Assembly: GCA_035518875.1 (NCBI GenBank)
Contig: DATIXD010000097.1
Span: 1 to 27,324, forward strand
Reading direction: 5' to 3'
Origin: DATIXD01 sp035518875
Lineage (GTDB): Bacteria; Pseudomonadota; Gammaproteobacteria; Methylococcales; Methylococcaceae
DNA: 27,324 nt
This document shows, piece after piece, positions 14,680 to 23,231 of this stretch. The notes beneath the pieces are model-generated. The model did not search any database, was not told the origin of the DNA, and saw only the letters and a list, made by a program, of their open reading frames with translations. Within the stretch, counting starts at the first letter, position 1; each line of letters starts with the position of its first letter. The translations under genes were made by a program, and so were the position numbers.

Positions 14680-15139
14680 GAGCTACCTCTTACCAATGGT
14701 TTCAAAATGCGTCTGATTCAAAGACGAGGTTATTATAGTAGAATGTCTTTGGCGCATAAACCATTTTTATTATGCATCTTTCTACGCTGGCATTCGAAAA
14801 TAATCGATCCCGGCCGGAGCAATGCTCGAACCATATTAGGTTCGGGGAAACTCAAACCGACGCATCGGACAGGAAAGTGCTTAATATAGATAGGAAGGTG
14901 AGTAATCGGATATCTGGCCAACTGACAGCCCTCTGCCTTCGGCATGAGCATATTGCCGCGCGACTTTCAAGCCGATCCCGAACGCATGTCTAAGAACGAA
15001 ACGTACAAGAGGCGTCTTCGGCGAATTAATCGGGAAAAATCGAGTCCGCTTGGGTAAAATAAACATCCTTTGAGCGTCCCCAATCAACTGCCGGTTGAAC
15101 CCCACCTCTTCCCGCATCAACCGAGTTGCCGAACCAACC
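14680..15139. other. Intergenic region between the H-NS gene and mfd
   Basis: These about 460 bases lie between divergent genes and are AT-richer than their surroundings. On the minus strand TATAAT at 14732-14737 with TTTATG 17 bases upstream (14755-14760) is a probable H-NS promoter. On the plus strand TAAAAT at 15055-15060 may be the mfd -10. I see no coding frame with recognisable content. Confidence 0.5.
14732..14760 (-). promoter_or_regulatory. Probable promoter of the H-NS gene
   Basis: On the minus strand the -10 TATAAT is perfect and is preceded 17 bases upstream by TTTATG, a weak -35. The surrounding AT-rich DNA could allow autoregulation by the H-NS product, as seen in other bacteria (inference). 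Confidence 0.5.
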
Positions 15140-18100
15140 ATGACCATTGCCGATCAACCCCAACACCGCACTGGAATCTCGCTTTTTAGTCCGATAACAC
15201 CTACGCAACCAGGAGACCAGATGATTTGGCAGCGGCTGAAAGGCTGCGGCGATTCATTAGCCTTGGGCGAGGCGGTCAGAAAGGAGCGGCGTCTTTTCCT
15301 AATCGTCACCACCGATACGCAGACCACGCTCAGGCTAGAGCATGAGCTGCGATTTTTCCTCGACGCGAGCATGCCGGTACTGCAGTTTCCCGATTGGGAA
15401 ACCCTGCCCTACGATGTCTTCTCGCCCCTCCCCGAAATCGTTTCCCAACGACTTAAAACCCTGTCTTTGCTCTCGCAGATCGAACGGGGCGTATTGGTCG
15501 TAACGGCGGCGACGCTCATGCAAAGGCTGGCGCCCCGTGCGCATATTTTGGCCAACACCTTCGCGCTAACGCTTGGCAGTCGTCTGCGCTTGGAGGAAAC
15601 CCGGCAAAGGCTCGAAGGCGTGGGCTATCAATGCGTCTCCCAGGTCATCCAGCATGGGGAATTCGCCATCCGGGGCTCCATCATCGACTTGTTTCCCATG
15701 GGAAGCTCGGTTCCCTATCGGATCGAGCTTTTCGACGAGGAGATCGAATCGATCCGCACCTTCGATCCAGACACCCAGCGTTCCCATGAAAGGGTGGACC
15801 GGATCAGCCTGTTCCCTACCCGCGAATTTCCTTTCGACGAAGCCGCAATCAAACACTTTCGCCGCGCCTTCCGTTCGCGGTTCCCTGAGTTGCCGCAGCA
15901 CAATGCGCTTTATCAGGATGTCAGCAAGGGAATTCCGTCCGCCGGCATCGAGTATTACCTGCCGTTATTCGTCGAGCGCACCGAAACGCTGTTCGATTAT
16001 CTGCCGAGCCAAACCACGCTGGTTCTGCACGAGAAGATCGATGCCGCAGCGAACAATTTCTTCGAAGAGGCGCGGAGCCGTCACGACCAGCGCAAGGGGA
16101 ATCTCGACCATCCGCCTCTGCCGGTAGACATGCTTTATCTGGACCCCTCAAGCCTTCTCGAACGGTTCGAGGCTTTTCCGCAAATTCGCATTCCCGGCGA
16201 GGAAACGGCTGTCGAACCCGATAGTTCCGCACCCGTCATCGAGTTCGCCTGCCGGCCTCTGCCCGATCTAGCGCTCGATCCCAAACAAAAGCAGCCGGCA
16301 AAGGTATTGACCGTTTTTCTGGCGGATTTTTCCGGCAGGACCCTATTCGTGGCGGAAACGGCCGGCCACTGCGAAGCCCTTCTGGAAAACCTTTCCAAAC
16401 ACGGCATCAGGCCGCGAGTGGTAGAAACCTGGCGTGATTTCCTGGCACATGACGAGCCCCTTTGCCTGCTAGTAGCGCCGCTGGATCACGGTCTTTGGCT
16501 CACCGACCCGCCGCTCGTCATCGTCACCGAAACCCAATTGTCCGGCGAAAGAGCCCAGCAACGCCGGCGGCGCCGTAAGAGCGCCGAGCGCGATCTGGGC
16601 ACGCTGCTGCGCAACCTGGCGGAGCTGGAAATCGGCTCGCCGGTCGTCCACCAGGATCACGGCGTTGGCCGCTATCTCGGACTACAAAGATTAAACGTCG
16701 GAGGCATGGACACGGAATTCCTCACCCTGGAATACGCCAACCACGACAAGCTTTACGTGCCGGTTTCCGCCCTCCATCTTATCAGCCGCTACAGCGGAGC
16801 CAGCGCAGAGACTGCCCCACTGCACAAGCTCGGCGGCGAACAATGGCAAAAAGCCAAGCGCAGGGCGCTGGAACGAGCGCGCGACGTGGCGGCGGAATTG
16901 CTGGACATCTATGCCAAGCGCGAGGCCAAACAAGGCCACGCCTACCAAGCACTCACCGAAGACTATACGGCCTTCACCGGCGGTTTTCCGTTCGAGGAAA
17001 CGCCCGATCAGGAAAGCACCATCCTCGACGTCGTCAAGGATATGACTTCACCGCGTCCGATGGACCGCGTCGTCTGTGGCGACGTTGGCTTTGGCAAGAC
17101 CGAGGTGGCGATGCGCGCGGCGTTCATTGCCGCGCAGAACGGCCGCCAAGTGGCCGTGTTGGTACCCACCACCCTGTTGGCCCAGCAACATTTACAGAAT
17201 TTTCGCGACCGCTTCGCCGGCTGGCCGATCCGCATCGAGGTCATGTCCCGCTTCGTGGGCAAGAAACAGCAGGCGCAGTTCGCAGAAGATGTGGCCGACG
17301 GCAGGATTGATATCTTGATCGGTACCCACAAACTGCTCCAGAAAGACATCCGCTTCAAGAACCTTGGACTGGCCATCATCGACGAGGAACACCGATTCGG
17401 GGTGAGCCAAAAGGAGCATTTCAAGAAGCTTCGCAGCGAACTGGATTTCCTCACCCTCACCGCCACCCCCATTCCGCGCACTTTGAACATGGCATTGGGG
17501 GGGTTAAGAGACATCTCCATCATCGCCACACCGCCTCCCAACCGTCACGCCATCCAGACCTTCGTCAGCGAATGGAGCGACGCCCTGGTACAGGAAGCTA
17601 TCCTGCGCGAGATCAAGCGCGGCGGCCAAGTCTATTTCTTGCACAACAAGATCGAAACCATGGAAAAGACCGGGCGGGAACTGGAAAAGCTGGTCCCCGC
17701 AGCGCGCGTGCGAATCGCCCACGGCCAAATGCCGGAACGCGAACTGGAGCGCATCATGCTTGATTTTTATCATCAGCGCTTCAATCTGCTGTTGTGCACC
17801 ACGATCATCGAAAGCGGTATCGACGTGCCCAGCGCCAACACCATCCTGATCAATCGTGCCGACCAGCTCGGACTCGCGCAGCTGCACCAGCTGCGGGGCC
17901 GTGTCGGACGCTCACATCATCGTGCCTACGCCTATCTCTTGGTGCCGCCGAAAAGTTTGATGGCCTCCGAAGCCATCAAGCGGCTGGAAGCCATCGAGGC
18001 ATCGGGCGAATTGGGCGCCGGCTTCATGATTTCCACGCATGACATGGAGATCCGCGGAGCGGGCGAACTCCTGGGTGCGGACCAAAGCGGCCAAATCGAG

Positions 18101-18640
18101 GAAATCGGCTTCACCCTTTATTCCGAACTCCTGGAACGCGCGGTCGAGGCATTGAAATCCGGCAAACAGCCGGAACTCGATGCTCCCCTAGAGGCGGGTT
18201 CCGAGATCGATCTGCAATGCCCAGCCCTGATTCCGGACGACTATCTACCTGATGTGCACGAACGCCTAATGCTCTACAAGCGCATCGCCAGCGCCAAAGA
18301 CGACGAGGACCTTCGCGCGCTCCAGGTGGAAATGATCGATCGCTTCGGCCTCCTGCCTGAAGCCACGAAGAACCTTTTCGCCGTCACCGAAATCAAACTC
18401 GCCGCCGAAAAGCTCGGAATCCGCAAGCTCGAGGCTGGGGTCAATGGCGGTCGCGTTCTGTTCAAGACGAATCCCAGAATCGACCCAATTCGAGTAATCC
18501 ACCTCATTCAGACCCAGCCGCAGGTCTACAGAATGGACGGTCCGGACAAGCTGCGCTTCGTCCAAGACTTCGCCTCAGCGGAAAGCAAGATCGGGTTTGC
18601 GACGAAATTACTGGAAACCTTGGCGGAAAAGGCGCCCTGA
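15140..18640 (+). CDS. mfd: Transcription-repair coupling factor Mfd
   Basis: This 1166-aa translocase removes RNA polymerase stalled at DNA lesions and recruits UvrA. The N-terminal UvrB-homology region contains LPYDVFSPLPEIVSQRL and GEFAIRGSIIDLFPMG. The RNA-polymerase-interacting domain begins near VHQDHGVGRYLGLQ. The helicase motor carries Walker A GDVGFGKT (647-654), DEEH (748-751), TATPIPRTLNMAL, and LRGRVGRSHHRAYAYLL with the nearby TRG-like motif. The C-terminal TRCF domain ends the protein. I chose ATG 15140 for its typical length. A TTG at 15095 would add 15 residues, and neither start has a clear Shine-Dalgarno. Length and motifs are normal. Confidence 0.96.
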   Translation: MTIADQPQHRTGISLFSPITPTQPGDQMIWQRLKGCGDSLALGEAVRKERRLFLIVTTDTQTTLRLEHELRFFLDASMPVLQFPDWETLPYDVFSPLPEIVSQRLKTLSLLSQIERGVLVVTAATLMQRLAPRAHILANTFALTLGSRLRLEETRQRLEGVGYQCVSQVIQHGEFAIRGSIIDLFPMGSSVPYRIELFDEEIESIRTFDPDTQRSHERVDRISLFPTREFPFDEAAIKHFRRAFRSRFPELPQHNALYQDVSKGIPSAGIEYYLPLFVERTETLFDYLPSQTTLVLHEKIDAAANNFFEEARSRHDQRKGNLDHPPLPVDMLYLDPSSLLERFEAFPQIRIPGEETAVEPDSSAPVIEFACRPLPDLALDPKQKQPAKVLTVFLADFSGRTLFVAETAGHCEALLENLSKHGIRPRVVETWRDFLAHDEPLCLLVAPLDHGLWLTDPPLVIVTETQLSGERAQQRRRRRKSAERDLGTLLRNLAELEIGSPVVHQDHGVGRYLGLQRLNVGGMDTEFLTLEYANHDKLYVPVSALHLISRYSGASAETAPLHKLGGEQWQKAKRRALERARDVAAELLDIYAKREAKQGHAYQALTEDYTAFTGGFPFEETPDQESTILDVVKDMTSPRPMDRVVCGDVGFGKTEVAMRAAFIAAQNGRQVAVLVPTTLLAQQHLQNFRDRFAGWPIRIEVMSRFVGKKQQAQFAEDVADGRIDILIGTHKLLQKDIRFKNLGLAIIDEEHRFGVSQKEHFKKLRSELDFLTLTATPIPRTLNMALGGLRDISIIATPPPNRHAIQTFVSEWSDALVQEAILREIKRGGQVYFLHNKIETMEKTGRELEKLVPAARVRIAHGQMPERELERIMLDFYHQRFNLLLCTTIIESGIDVPSANTILINRADQLGLAQLHQLRGRVGRSHHRAYAYLLVPPKSLMASEAIKRLEAIEASGELGAGFMISTHDMEIRGAGELLGADQSGQIEEIGFTLYSELLERAVEALKSGKQPELDAPLEAGSEIDLQCPALIPDDYLPDVHERLMLYKRIASAKDDEDLRALQVEMIDRFGLLPEATKNLFAVTEIKLAAEKLGIRKLEAGVNGGRVLFKTNPRIDPIRVIHLIQTQPQVYRMDGPDKLRFVQDFASAESKIGFATKLLETLAEKAP

Positions 18641-18699
18641 AGCCATATCGATAGACCCAATGCCGCGTGGAAGACGGCCATCAAAGCGCCCAATCCTTA

Positions 18700-18705
18700 T
18701 ATAAT
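18700..18705 (+). promoter_or_regulatory. -10 box before the TerC-like gene
   Basis: TATAAT lies about 30 bases before the preferred GTG start. It overlaps the alternative ATG at 18704, which argues against that ATG being used. No good -35 is present. Confidence 0.45.
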
Positions 18706-18733
18706 GCCCGCGCATTCAACTTCGGAGACGCGC

Positions 18734-19744
18734 GTGCGGTATTTCAAATCCTCGCTTCTGATCACCTCGCTCGGTTTGGCTACGGCTTATTATTGGGCCG
18801 GCCTCACCGGACTGTTCATGGCCTCCGTTCTCGGTGTCATGGAAGTCAGCCTGTCCTTCGACAACGCCGTGGTCAACGCCACCGTGCTTAAGAACATGAG
18901 CGCACCCTGGCAAAGGCGCTTCCTCACCTGGGGCATGGTGGTCGCCGTCTTCGGCGTGCGCTTCCTGTTTCCCGTGCTGATCGTCGCCGTCGTGACAGGC
19001 CACAGTTTGCGCGAAGTCACCCTCATGGCCTTGCAGAACGCCGACGAATACGCCCGTCACATCGAGTCGGCACATGTGCAAATCTCCGCTTTCGGCGGCA
19101 TGTATTTGATGCTGGTGTTTTTTTTCTTCGTGTTTCAGGAGAGCAAATCGCTGCACTGGCTGGGATGGATCGAAAGAAAACTGGCACGGATGGGCAAGCT
19201 GGAATCCATCGAGATCGTGCTTGCCCTCGGCGCCCTCTTGATTGCCCAGCATTTTCTGCCCGTCGAGGAAAGACTTTCAGCGGTGATTGCGGGAATGGCG
19301 GGTGTGATCCTTTACGTGCTGGTCAAGAGCGTTTCGAATCTATTTGAACACGCGGAGCAGGCAGAAAATACCTTCCACAAGGCCGGCTTTATATCTTTCC
19401 TGTACTTGGAACTGCTCGATTTGTCCTTCTCCCTGGACGGGGTGATCGGTGCCTTCGCCATCTCCAAGGATGTGGTGGTGATCATGCTGGGCCTCACTAT
19501 CGGTGCGATGTTCGTGCGCAGCCTAACGATTTTTCTGGTGCACAAGAGCACGCTAGAGGAGTACCTTTATCTCGAACATGGCGCCCATTACGCCATCGGC
19601 GCGCTGGCAGTCCTCATGCTGGCGGATATGTCCGTGCATGTCTCCGAACTGGTCACCGGGCTGACCGGTATCGGCTTCATCCTGCTGTCGTTATGGTCGT
19701 CCATCCGCCACAAGCGCAAATACCCGCAACTGACGGCCACATGA
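18734..19744 (+). CDS. DUF475 / TerC-family integral membrane protein
   Basis: This 336-aa membrane protein has at least eight hydrophobic segments. It has the two acidic motifs of the TerC superfamily embedded in membrane helices: MEVSLSFDNAVVNATVLK near the N-terminus and LELLDLSFSLDGVIGAFAI in the second half. TerC-like proteins are associated with metal-ion export (Mn2+) and tellurite resistance. The substrate of DUF475 members is not settled. The GTG start at 18734 has GGAG at 18724-18727; the ATG at 18704 would add ten residues and overlaps a -10 box. It stands alone between mfd and the SRP RNA. Confidence 0.9.
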   Translation: MRYFKSSLLITSLGLATAYYWAGLTGLFMASVLGVMEVSLSFDNAVVNATVLKNMSAPWQRRFLTWGMVVAVFGVRFLFPVLIVAVVTGHSLREVTLMALQNADEYARHIESAHVQISAFGGMYLMLVFFFFVFQESKSLHWLGWIERKLARMGKLESIEIVLALGALLIAQHFLPVEERLSAVIAGMAGVILYVLVKSVSNLFEHAEQAENTFHKAGFISFLYLELLDLSFSLDGVIGAFAISKDVVVIMLGLTIGAMFVRSLTIFLVHKSTLEEYLYLEHGAHYAIGALAVLMLADMSVHVSELVTGLTGIGFILLSLWSSIRHKRKYPQLTAT

Positions 19745-19799
19745 GCCTTCGCATCGCTTGAATCCGCGCCCAAGATGCCGGATACTATTGGTTCTTTCG

Positions 19800-19819
19800 T
19801 TGACTAGAGCGATCTCTAG
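19800..19819 (+). promoter_or_regulatory. ffs promoter -35 region with inverted repeat
   Basis: TTGACT (19800-19805) is a good -35 placed about 40 bases before the mature SRP RNA. CTAGAG (19804-19809) and CTCTAG (19814-19819) are perfect inverted arms around CGAT, overlapping the -35 and the spacer. The -10 is poor (CATAAA or TAAACG). The repeat could be a regulator site or chance. Confidence 0.4.
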
Positions 19820-19838
19820 CATAAACGCCGAGTTTCAA

Positions 19839-19955
19839 TGGCGAGTCGTGTTGGTCCCCTCGCAATGATACGCTACGAACCCCGCCAGGCCCGGAAGGGA
19901 GCAACGGTAGTAGCGGATTCGTGTGCCGGGGTGCGGCTTTCGCGGCTTGCCACCC
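19839..19955 (+). ncRNA. ffs: 4.5S signal recognition particle RNA (bacterial small SRP RNA)
   Basis: The sequence has the SRP RNA start GTTGGTCCCCTCGCAA, and the conserved apical hairpin CAGGCCCGGAAGGGAGCA with its GGAA tetraloop and the asymmetric internal loop that binds Ffh. GTGTGCCGGG follows on the 3' side. The ends pair: TGGCGAGTC (19839-19847) with GGCTTGCCA (19944-19952). CCCTATTTTTC just after acts as the terminator. It binds Ffh and targets membrane proteins to FtsY. The position directly before dnaX is common in Gammaproteobacteria. Confidence 0.95.
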
Positions 19956-19994
19956 TATTTTTCGCTCATCCCCACCTTCCAGTGACTGCTGCCC

Positions 19995-21599
19995 ATGGCT
20001 TATCAGGCGCTCGCCCGCAAGTGGCGTCCGCGTAACTTCAACGAAGTCGTCGGCCAGGAGCATGTGGTCAAGGCTCTTACCCATGCCCTGGAATTCGACC
20101 GCATGCACCACGCCTATCTGTTTACCGGCACGCGTGGCGTAGGCAAGACCACCCTCGCCCGCATTTTGGCCAAGGCGGTGAATTGCGAATCGCGCCAGGG
20201 TTTCAACCCCTGCGGAGAATGCTTGATTTGCCGGGAAGTGGACGAAGGCCGCTGCGTCGATCTGATCGAGGTAGACGCCGCCTCGCGCACCAAGGTCGAG
20301 GATACCCGCGACCTGCTGGAAAACGTTCAGTACGCGCCCAGCCAGGGCCGCTACAAGGTGTATATCATCGACGAGGTGCATATGCTGTCGGGGCACAGCT
20401 TCAATGCCTTGCTCAAGACCCTGGAAGAGCCGCCGGCGCACGTGAAATTTCTATTGGCGACGACCGATCCGCAAAAAATCCCGGTCACCGTCCTGTCCCG
20501 TTGCCTCCAGTTCAACCTCAAACGCCTGAGCTCCGAGCAAATTCGGACACAGATGGAAGCGATCCTCCGGCAGGAAGACATTGCCTTCGAGCAGAACGCC
20601 CTGCGTTCCCTGGCCCGCGCAGCCGACGGCAGCATGCGCGACGGCCTGAGCCTGCTCGATCAAGCCATCGCACACGGCGGCGGCAGCCTGGGCGAAGCCA
20701 CCGTCAGCGCCATGCTGGGCACGGTGGCAAGAAAACCGGTGTTCGAATTGTTGGCGGCGCTCGCGGCTGGCGATGTTGAGGCACTGCTTCGAACAATCTC
20801 GGATGTGGCCGAACACGCGCCGAATTTCGCCGACATGCTCCAGCAGATGCTGATCATCCTCCACCACATCGCCCTTGCCCAATGGGCGCCTGAAACGATG
20901 AGGCAGGATGACGACGGGGAGCGGATCATGGCGCTAGCGGGCCGACTCAGCCCCGAGGATGTGCAATTGTTCTATCAGATCGGCCTGATCGGGCAGCGCG
21001 ATCTGCCCCTGGCGCCCGAACCGCGCAGCGGTTTCGAGATGGTGTTGCTGCGCATGCTGGCTTTTCGGCCAGTCGCTATCGAGGCTTTCGAAGCGGCTCC
21101 ACCGTCCGTTCCGCAGAAATCCAAAGCGGATGACTCGAGGCCCGCCGGCTCTGTTTATGCGACACGCCCGCCCATCTCCTCACCTGCCGTCGTCACCGAA
21201 CCCTCATTACCCCCCTCCTCCAACCAGGATTGGCCGAACCTGATTCGGGCGATGGGCCTTGCCGGCCTGACGCAGCAGCTCGCCCAGAACTGTGTGCCGG
21301 TGACCCTCGAGGAAAACCGCGTCGTGCTGGCGCTGGATCCGCAGTTCGCGCGCATTCGCACGCCGCAGCTGGAAGCCAAACTGGAAAAGGCCTTGCAAGA
21401 TCATTTCCGTAAACCGTTAAAGCTGACGATCAATGTCGAGGCTCCGGCCCAGGAAACACCCGCTTTGCAAATCCAGCGTCAGAAGCAGGAGCGGCAGAAA
21501 GCCGCCGAACTGGAAATCGAGCAGGACGAAAACGTGCGGGCAATGAGAGAGCGCTTCGACGCGCGGATCGTCCCCGGTTCCGTCAAACCGCTGAATTAA
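19995..21599 (+). CDS. dnaX: DNA polymerase III subunit gamma/tau
   Basis: This 534-aa clamp-loader ATPase begins MAYQALARKWRPRNFNEVVG. Walker A is GTRGVGKTT (45-53), the zinc module is C63/C72/C75/C78, and YIIDEVHMLS forms Walker B. The sensor region has SGHSFNALLKTLEEPPAHVK and LSRCLQFNLKRL. After about residue 365 a low-complexity linker leads to a tau C-terminal domain (about 400-534) that contacts DnaE and DnaB. I find no E. coli-like frameshift site near the domain III/IV junction, so only tau is predicted. It is the first gene of dnaX-ybaB-recR. Confidence 0.96.
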   Translation: MAYQALARKWRPRNFNEVVGQEHVVKALTHALEFDRMHHAYLFTGTRGVGKTTLARILAKAVNCESRQGFNPCGECLICREVDEGRCVDLIEVDAASRTKVEDTRDLLENVQYAPSQGRYKVYIIDEVHMLSGHSFNALLKTLEEPPAHVKFLLATTDPQKIPVTVLSRCLQFNLKRLSSEQIRTQMEAILRQEDIAFEQNALRSLARAADGSMRDGLSLLDQAIAHGGGSLGEATVSAMLGTVARKPVFELLAALAAGDVEALLRTISDVAEHAPNFADMLQQMLIILHHIALAQWAPETMRQDDDGERIMALAGRLSPEDVQLFYQIGLIGQRDLPLAPEPRSGFEMVLLRMLAFRPVAIEAFEAAPPSVPQKSKADDSRPAGSVYATRPPISSPAVVTEPSLPPSSNQDWPNLIRAMGLAGLTQQLAQNCVPVTLEENRVVLALDPQFARIRTPQLEAKLEKALQDHFRKPLKLTINVEAPAQETPALQIQRQKQERQKAAELEIEQDENVRAMRERFDARIVPGSVKPLN

Positions 21600-21621
21600 T
21601 CCAAGAAGCCGAGAGAACCCG

Positions 21622-21945
21622 ATGAAAAACCCACTCGCGAGCCTTATGCAGCAGGCTCAACAAATGCAGGAAAATATCAAGAAGGCCCAGGAAGAACTGG
21701 CAGCGGCGGAAGTCCAAGGAGAATCCGGCGGCGGCCTGGTCAAGATCGTCATGAACGGCAACCGGGAGGTGCTCAAGCTCAGCATCGACGATAGCCTGGT
21801 GAAGGACGACCGGGACATGCTCGAAGATCTGGTCGCCGCCGCGGTCAACGATGCCGTGCGCAAGGTGGCCAAGCTCAAGCAGGATAAGATGGCTAGCCTG
21901 ACTGGCGGACTGGAGTTTCCGGCCGGCTTCAAGATGCCGTTTTAG
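21622..21945 (+). CDS. ybaB: YbaB/EbfC nucleoid-associated protein
   Basis: This 107-aa DNA-binding protein reads MKNPLASLMQQAQQMQENIK with the amphipathic helix, then the conserved GESGGGLVKIVMNGNREVLKLSID and AAVNDAVRKVAKLKQDKMA. It forms tweezer-like dimers on DNA. It lies 22 bases after dnaX with GAGAGA before the ATG, and six bases before recR, the usual trio. Confidence 0.96.
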   Translation: MKNPLASLMQQAQQMQENIKKAQEELAAAEVQGESGGGLVKIVMNGNREVLKLSIDDSLVKDDRDMLEDLVAAAVNDAVRKVAKLKQDKMASLTGGLEFPAGFKMPF

Positions 21946-21951
21946 GGCGCG

Positions 21952-22548
21952 ATGCGGCAAACTGGACGCCTCGCCCAACTGATGCAGGCCTTGCGCTGCC
22001 TGCCCGGGGTCGGCCCGAAATCGGCCCAGCGCATGAGCTTCCACTTGCTCCAGCGCGACCGTCAGGGCGCGCGCGCGCTGGCCGAAGCGCTGTTGGCGGC
22101 GGTCGAGCACATCGGCCATTGCCGCGAGTGCCGCACATTGACCGAGGGTGACCTGTGCGCCGCGTGCGCCGACCCCTCACGCGACGGCGGACTCCTGTGC
22201 ATTGTCGAGACACCCGCCGAAGTCTATGCCATTGACCAGTCCACCGGCTTCAAGGGTCGGTTTTTCGTACTCAACGGCCGACTCTCGCCGCTGGATGGCA
22301 TCGGCCCCGACGAACTGCGGCTGGACCTGCTGGAACAACGCCTGCAATCGGGAGAGGTCAAGGAGCTGATCCTAGCCACCAACACGACGGTGGAAGGCGA
22401 AGCCACCGCCCATTACATCAGTGAAATGGCGCGGCAATTCGCCGTGCGGGCGACCCGCATTGCTTATGGGGTGCCGTTCGGCGGAGAGTTGGAGTACGTC
22501 GACGGTACCACTTTGGCGCATGCCTTCAACGGCCGCAAAGAATTCTGA
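21952..22548 (+). CDS. recR: Recombination mediator protein RecR
   Basis: This 198-aa protein acts with RecF and RecO to load RecA at gaps. The N-terminal helix-hairpin-helix is LRCLPGVGPKSAQRMSFHLL, the C4 zinc finger is CRECRTLTEGDLCAAC (about 60-75), and the Toprim domain is LLCIVETPAEVYAIDQSTGF with VKELILATNTTVEGEATAHY. Its ATG lies six bases after the ybaB stop, with AGGG overlapping that stop, so the genes are coupled. Confidence 0.97.
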   Translation: MRQTGRLAQLMQALRCLPGVGPKSAQRMSFHLLQRDRQGARALAEALLAAVEHIGHCRECRTLTEGDLCAACADPSRDGGLLCIVETPAEVYAIDQSTGFKGRFFVLNGRLSPLDGIGPDELRLDLLEQRLQSGEVKELILATNTTVEGEATAHYISEMARQFAVRATRIAYGVPFGGELEYVDGTTLAHAFNGRKEF

Positions 22549-22640
22549 ACGGGCAGGACGGCTTCGGCCCGTTCGCACAAGCCGATTGGCGGCCTGACGG
22601 CAAACTTACGTTCGATCCCTCTGAGCAAAGGAGCCAAGCA

Positions 22641-22985
22641 ATGTCCGACTGTCTGTTTTGCAAGATGGTCGCCGGCGAGATCAAACCGGCGGTGGTCTAC
22701 GAAAACGATTATGTCCTCGCATTCCGAGACATTCATCCACAAGCGCCAACGCATGTCCTAATCGTTCCCAAGCGCCACATCGCCACCCTCGACGACCTCT
22801 CGCCGGACGATCTAGCCATCAGTGGAGAATTATTGCTCGCGGCCAGCCGGGTCGCCGCTCAGGAAGGTTTGTCGGAAGACGGTTACCGCACCGTGATCAA
22901 CTGCCGCGCTCACGGCGGGCAGGAGGTCTATCACCTGCACCTCCATGTCTTGGGCGGCCGTCGCATGGACTGGCCACCGGGTTAG
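22641..22985 (+). CDS. hinT: HIT-family purine nucleoside phosphoramidase (HinT)
   Basis: This 114-aa protein begins MSDCLFCKMVAGEIKPAVVY. It has the F-R-D-I-x-P-Q-A-P-x-H loop, and the histidine triad HLHLH at residues 98-102 followed by VLGGRRMDWPPG. These enzymes hydrolyse AMP-lysine and other nucleoside phosphoramidates. An AAAGGAG Shine-Dalgarno lies before ATG 22641. It follows recR after 92 bases and may be part of the same transcript. Confidence 0.95.
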   Translation: MSDCLFCKMVAGEIKPAVVYENDYVLAFRDIHPQAPTHVLIVPKRHIATLDDLSPDDLAISGELLLAASRVAAQEGLSEDGYRTVINCRAHGGQEVYHLHLHVLGGRRMDWPPG

Positions 22986-23231
22986 CACCGCATCCGTTCT
23001 AGTCAAAGCCGTCACACCCCGCCGTCACCCAGGGCCGGGCAAACTTTAGTCCGGCCCCGGCGCTCATTCCCCCGCCTATGCGGCAATCTTCCCGCCTCTT
23101 TCCTCTCTGCCTTACAACGTAAAGTAAGAGGTAAAACGCAGGTATATTTTTGACTCGAAACTTAATAATATCTCGGTTACGCTTTTCGATGTCAAACTCT
23201 TTGACTATTCGACCCTGGAGGAACTCACTGA

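Noticed and set aside
15095..15139. TTG at 15095 as the mfd start
   Set aside because: The extra 15 residues match nothing typical of Mfd and there is no Shine-Dalgarno; ATG 15140 gives a normal length, though it too lacks a clear site.
20471..20480. A-run in dnaX as a possible programmed frameshift site for gamma
   Set aside because: It reads CAAAAAAT in early domain I, far from the domain III/IV junction; no AAAAAAG-type slippery site with a hairpin is seen near codon 370-430.
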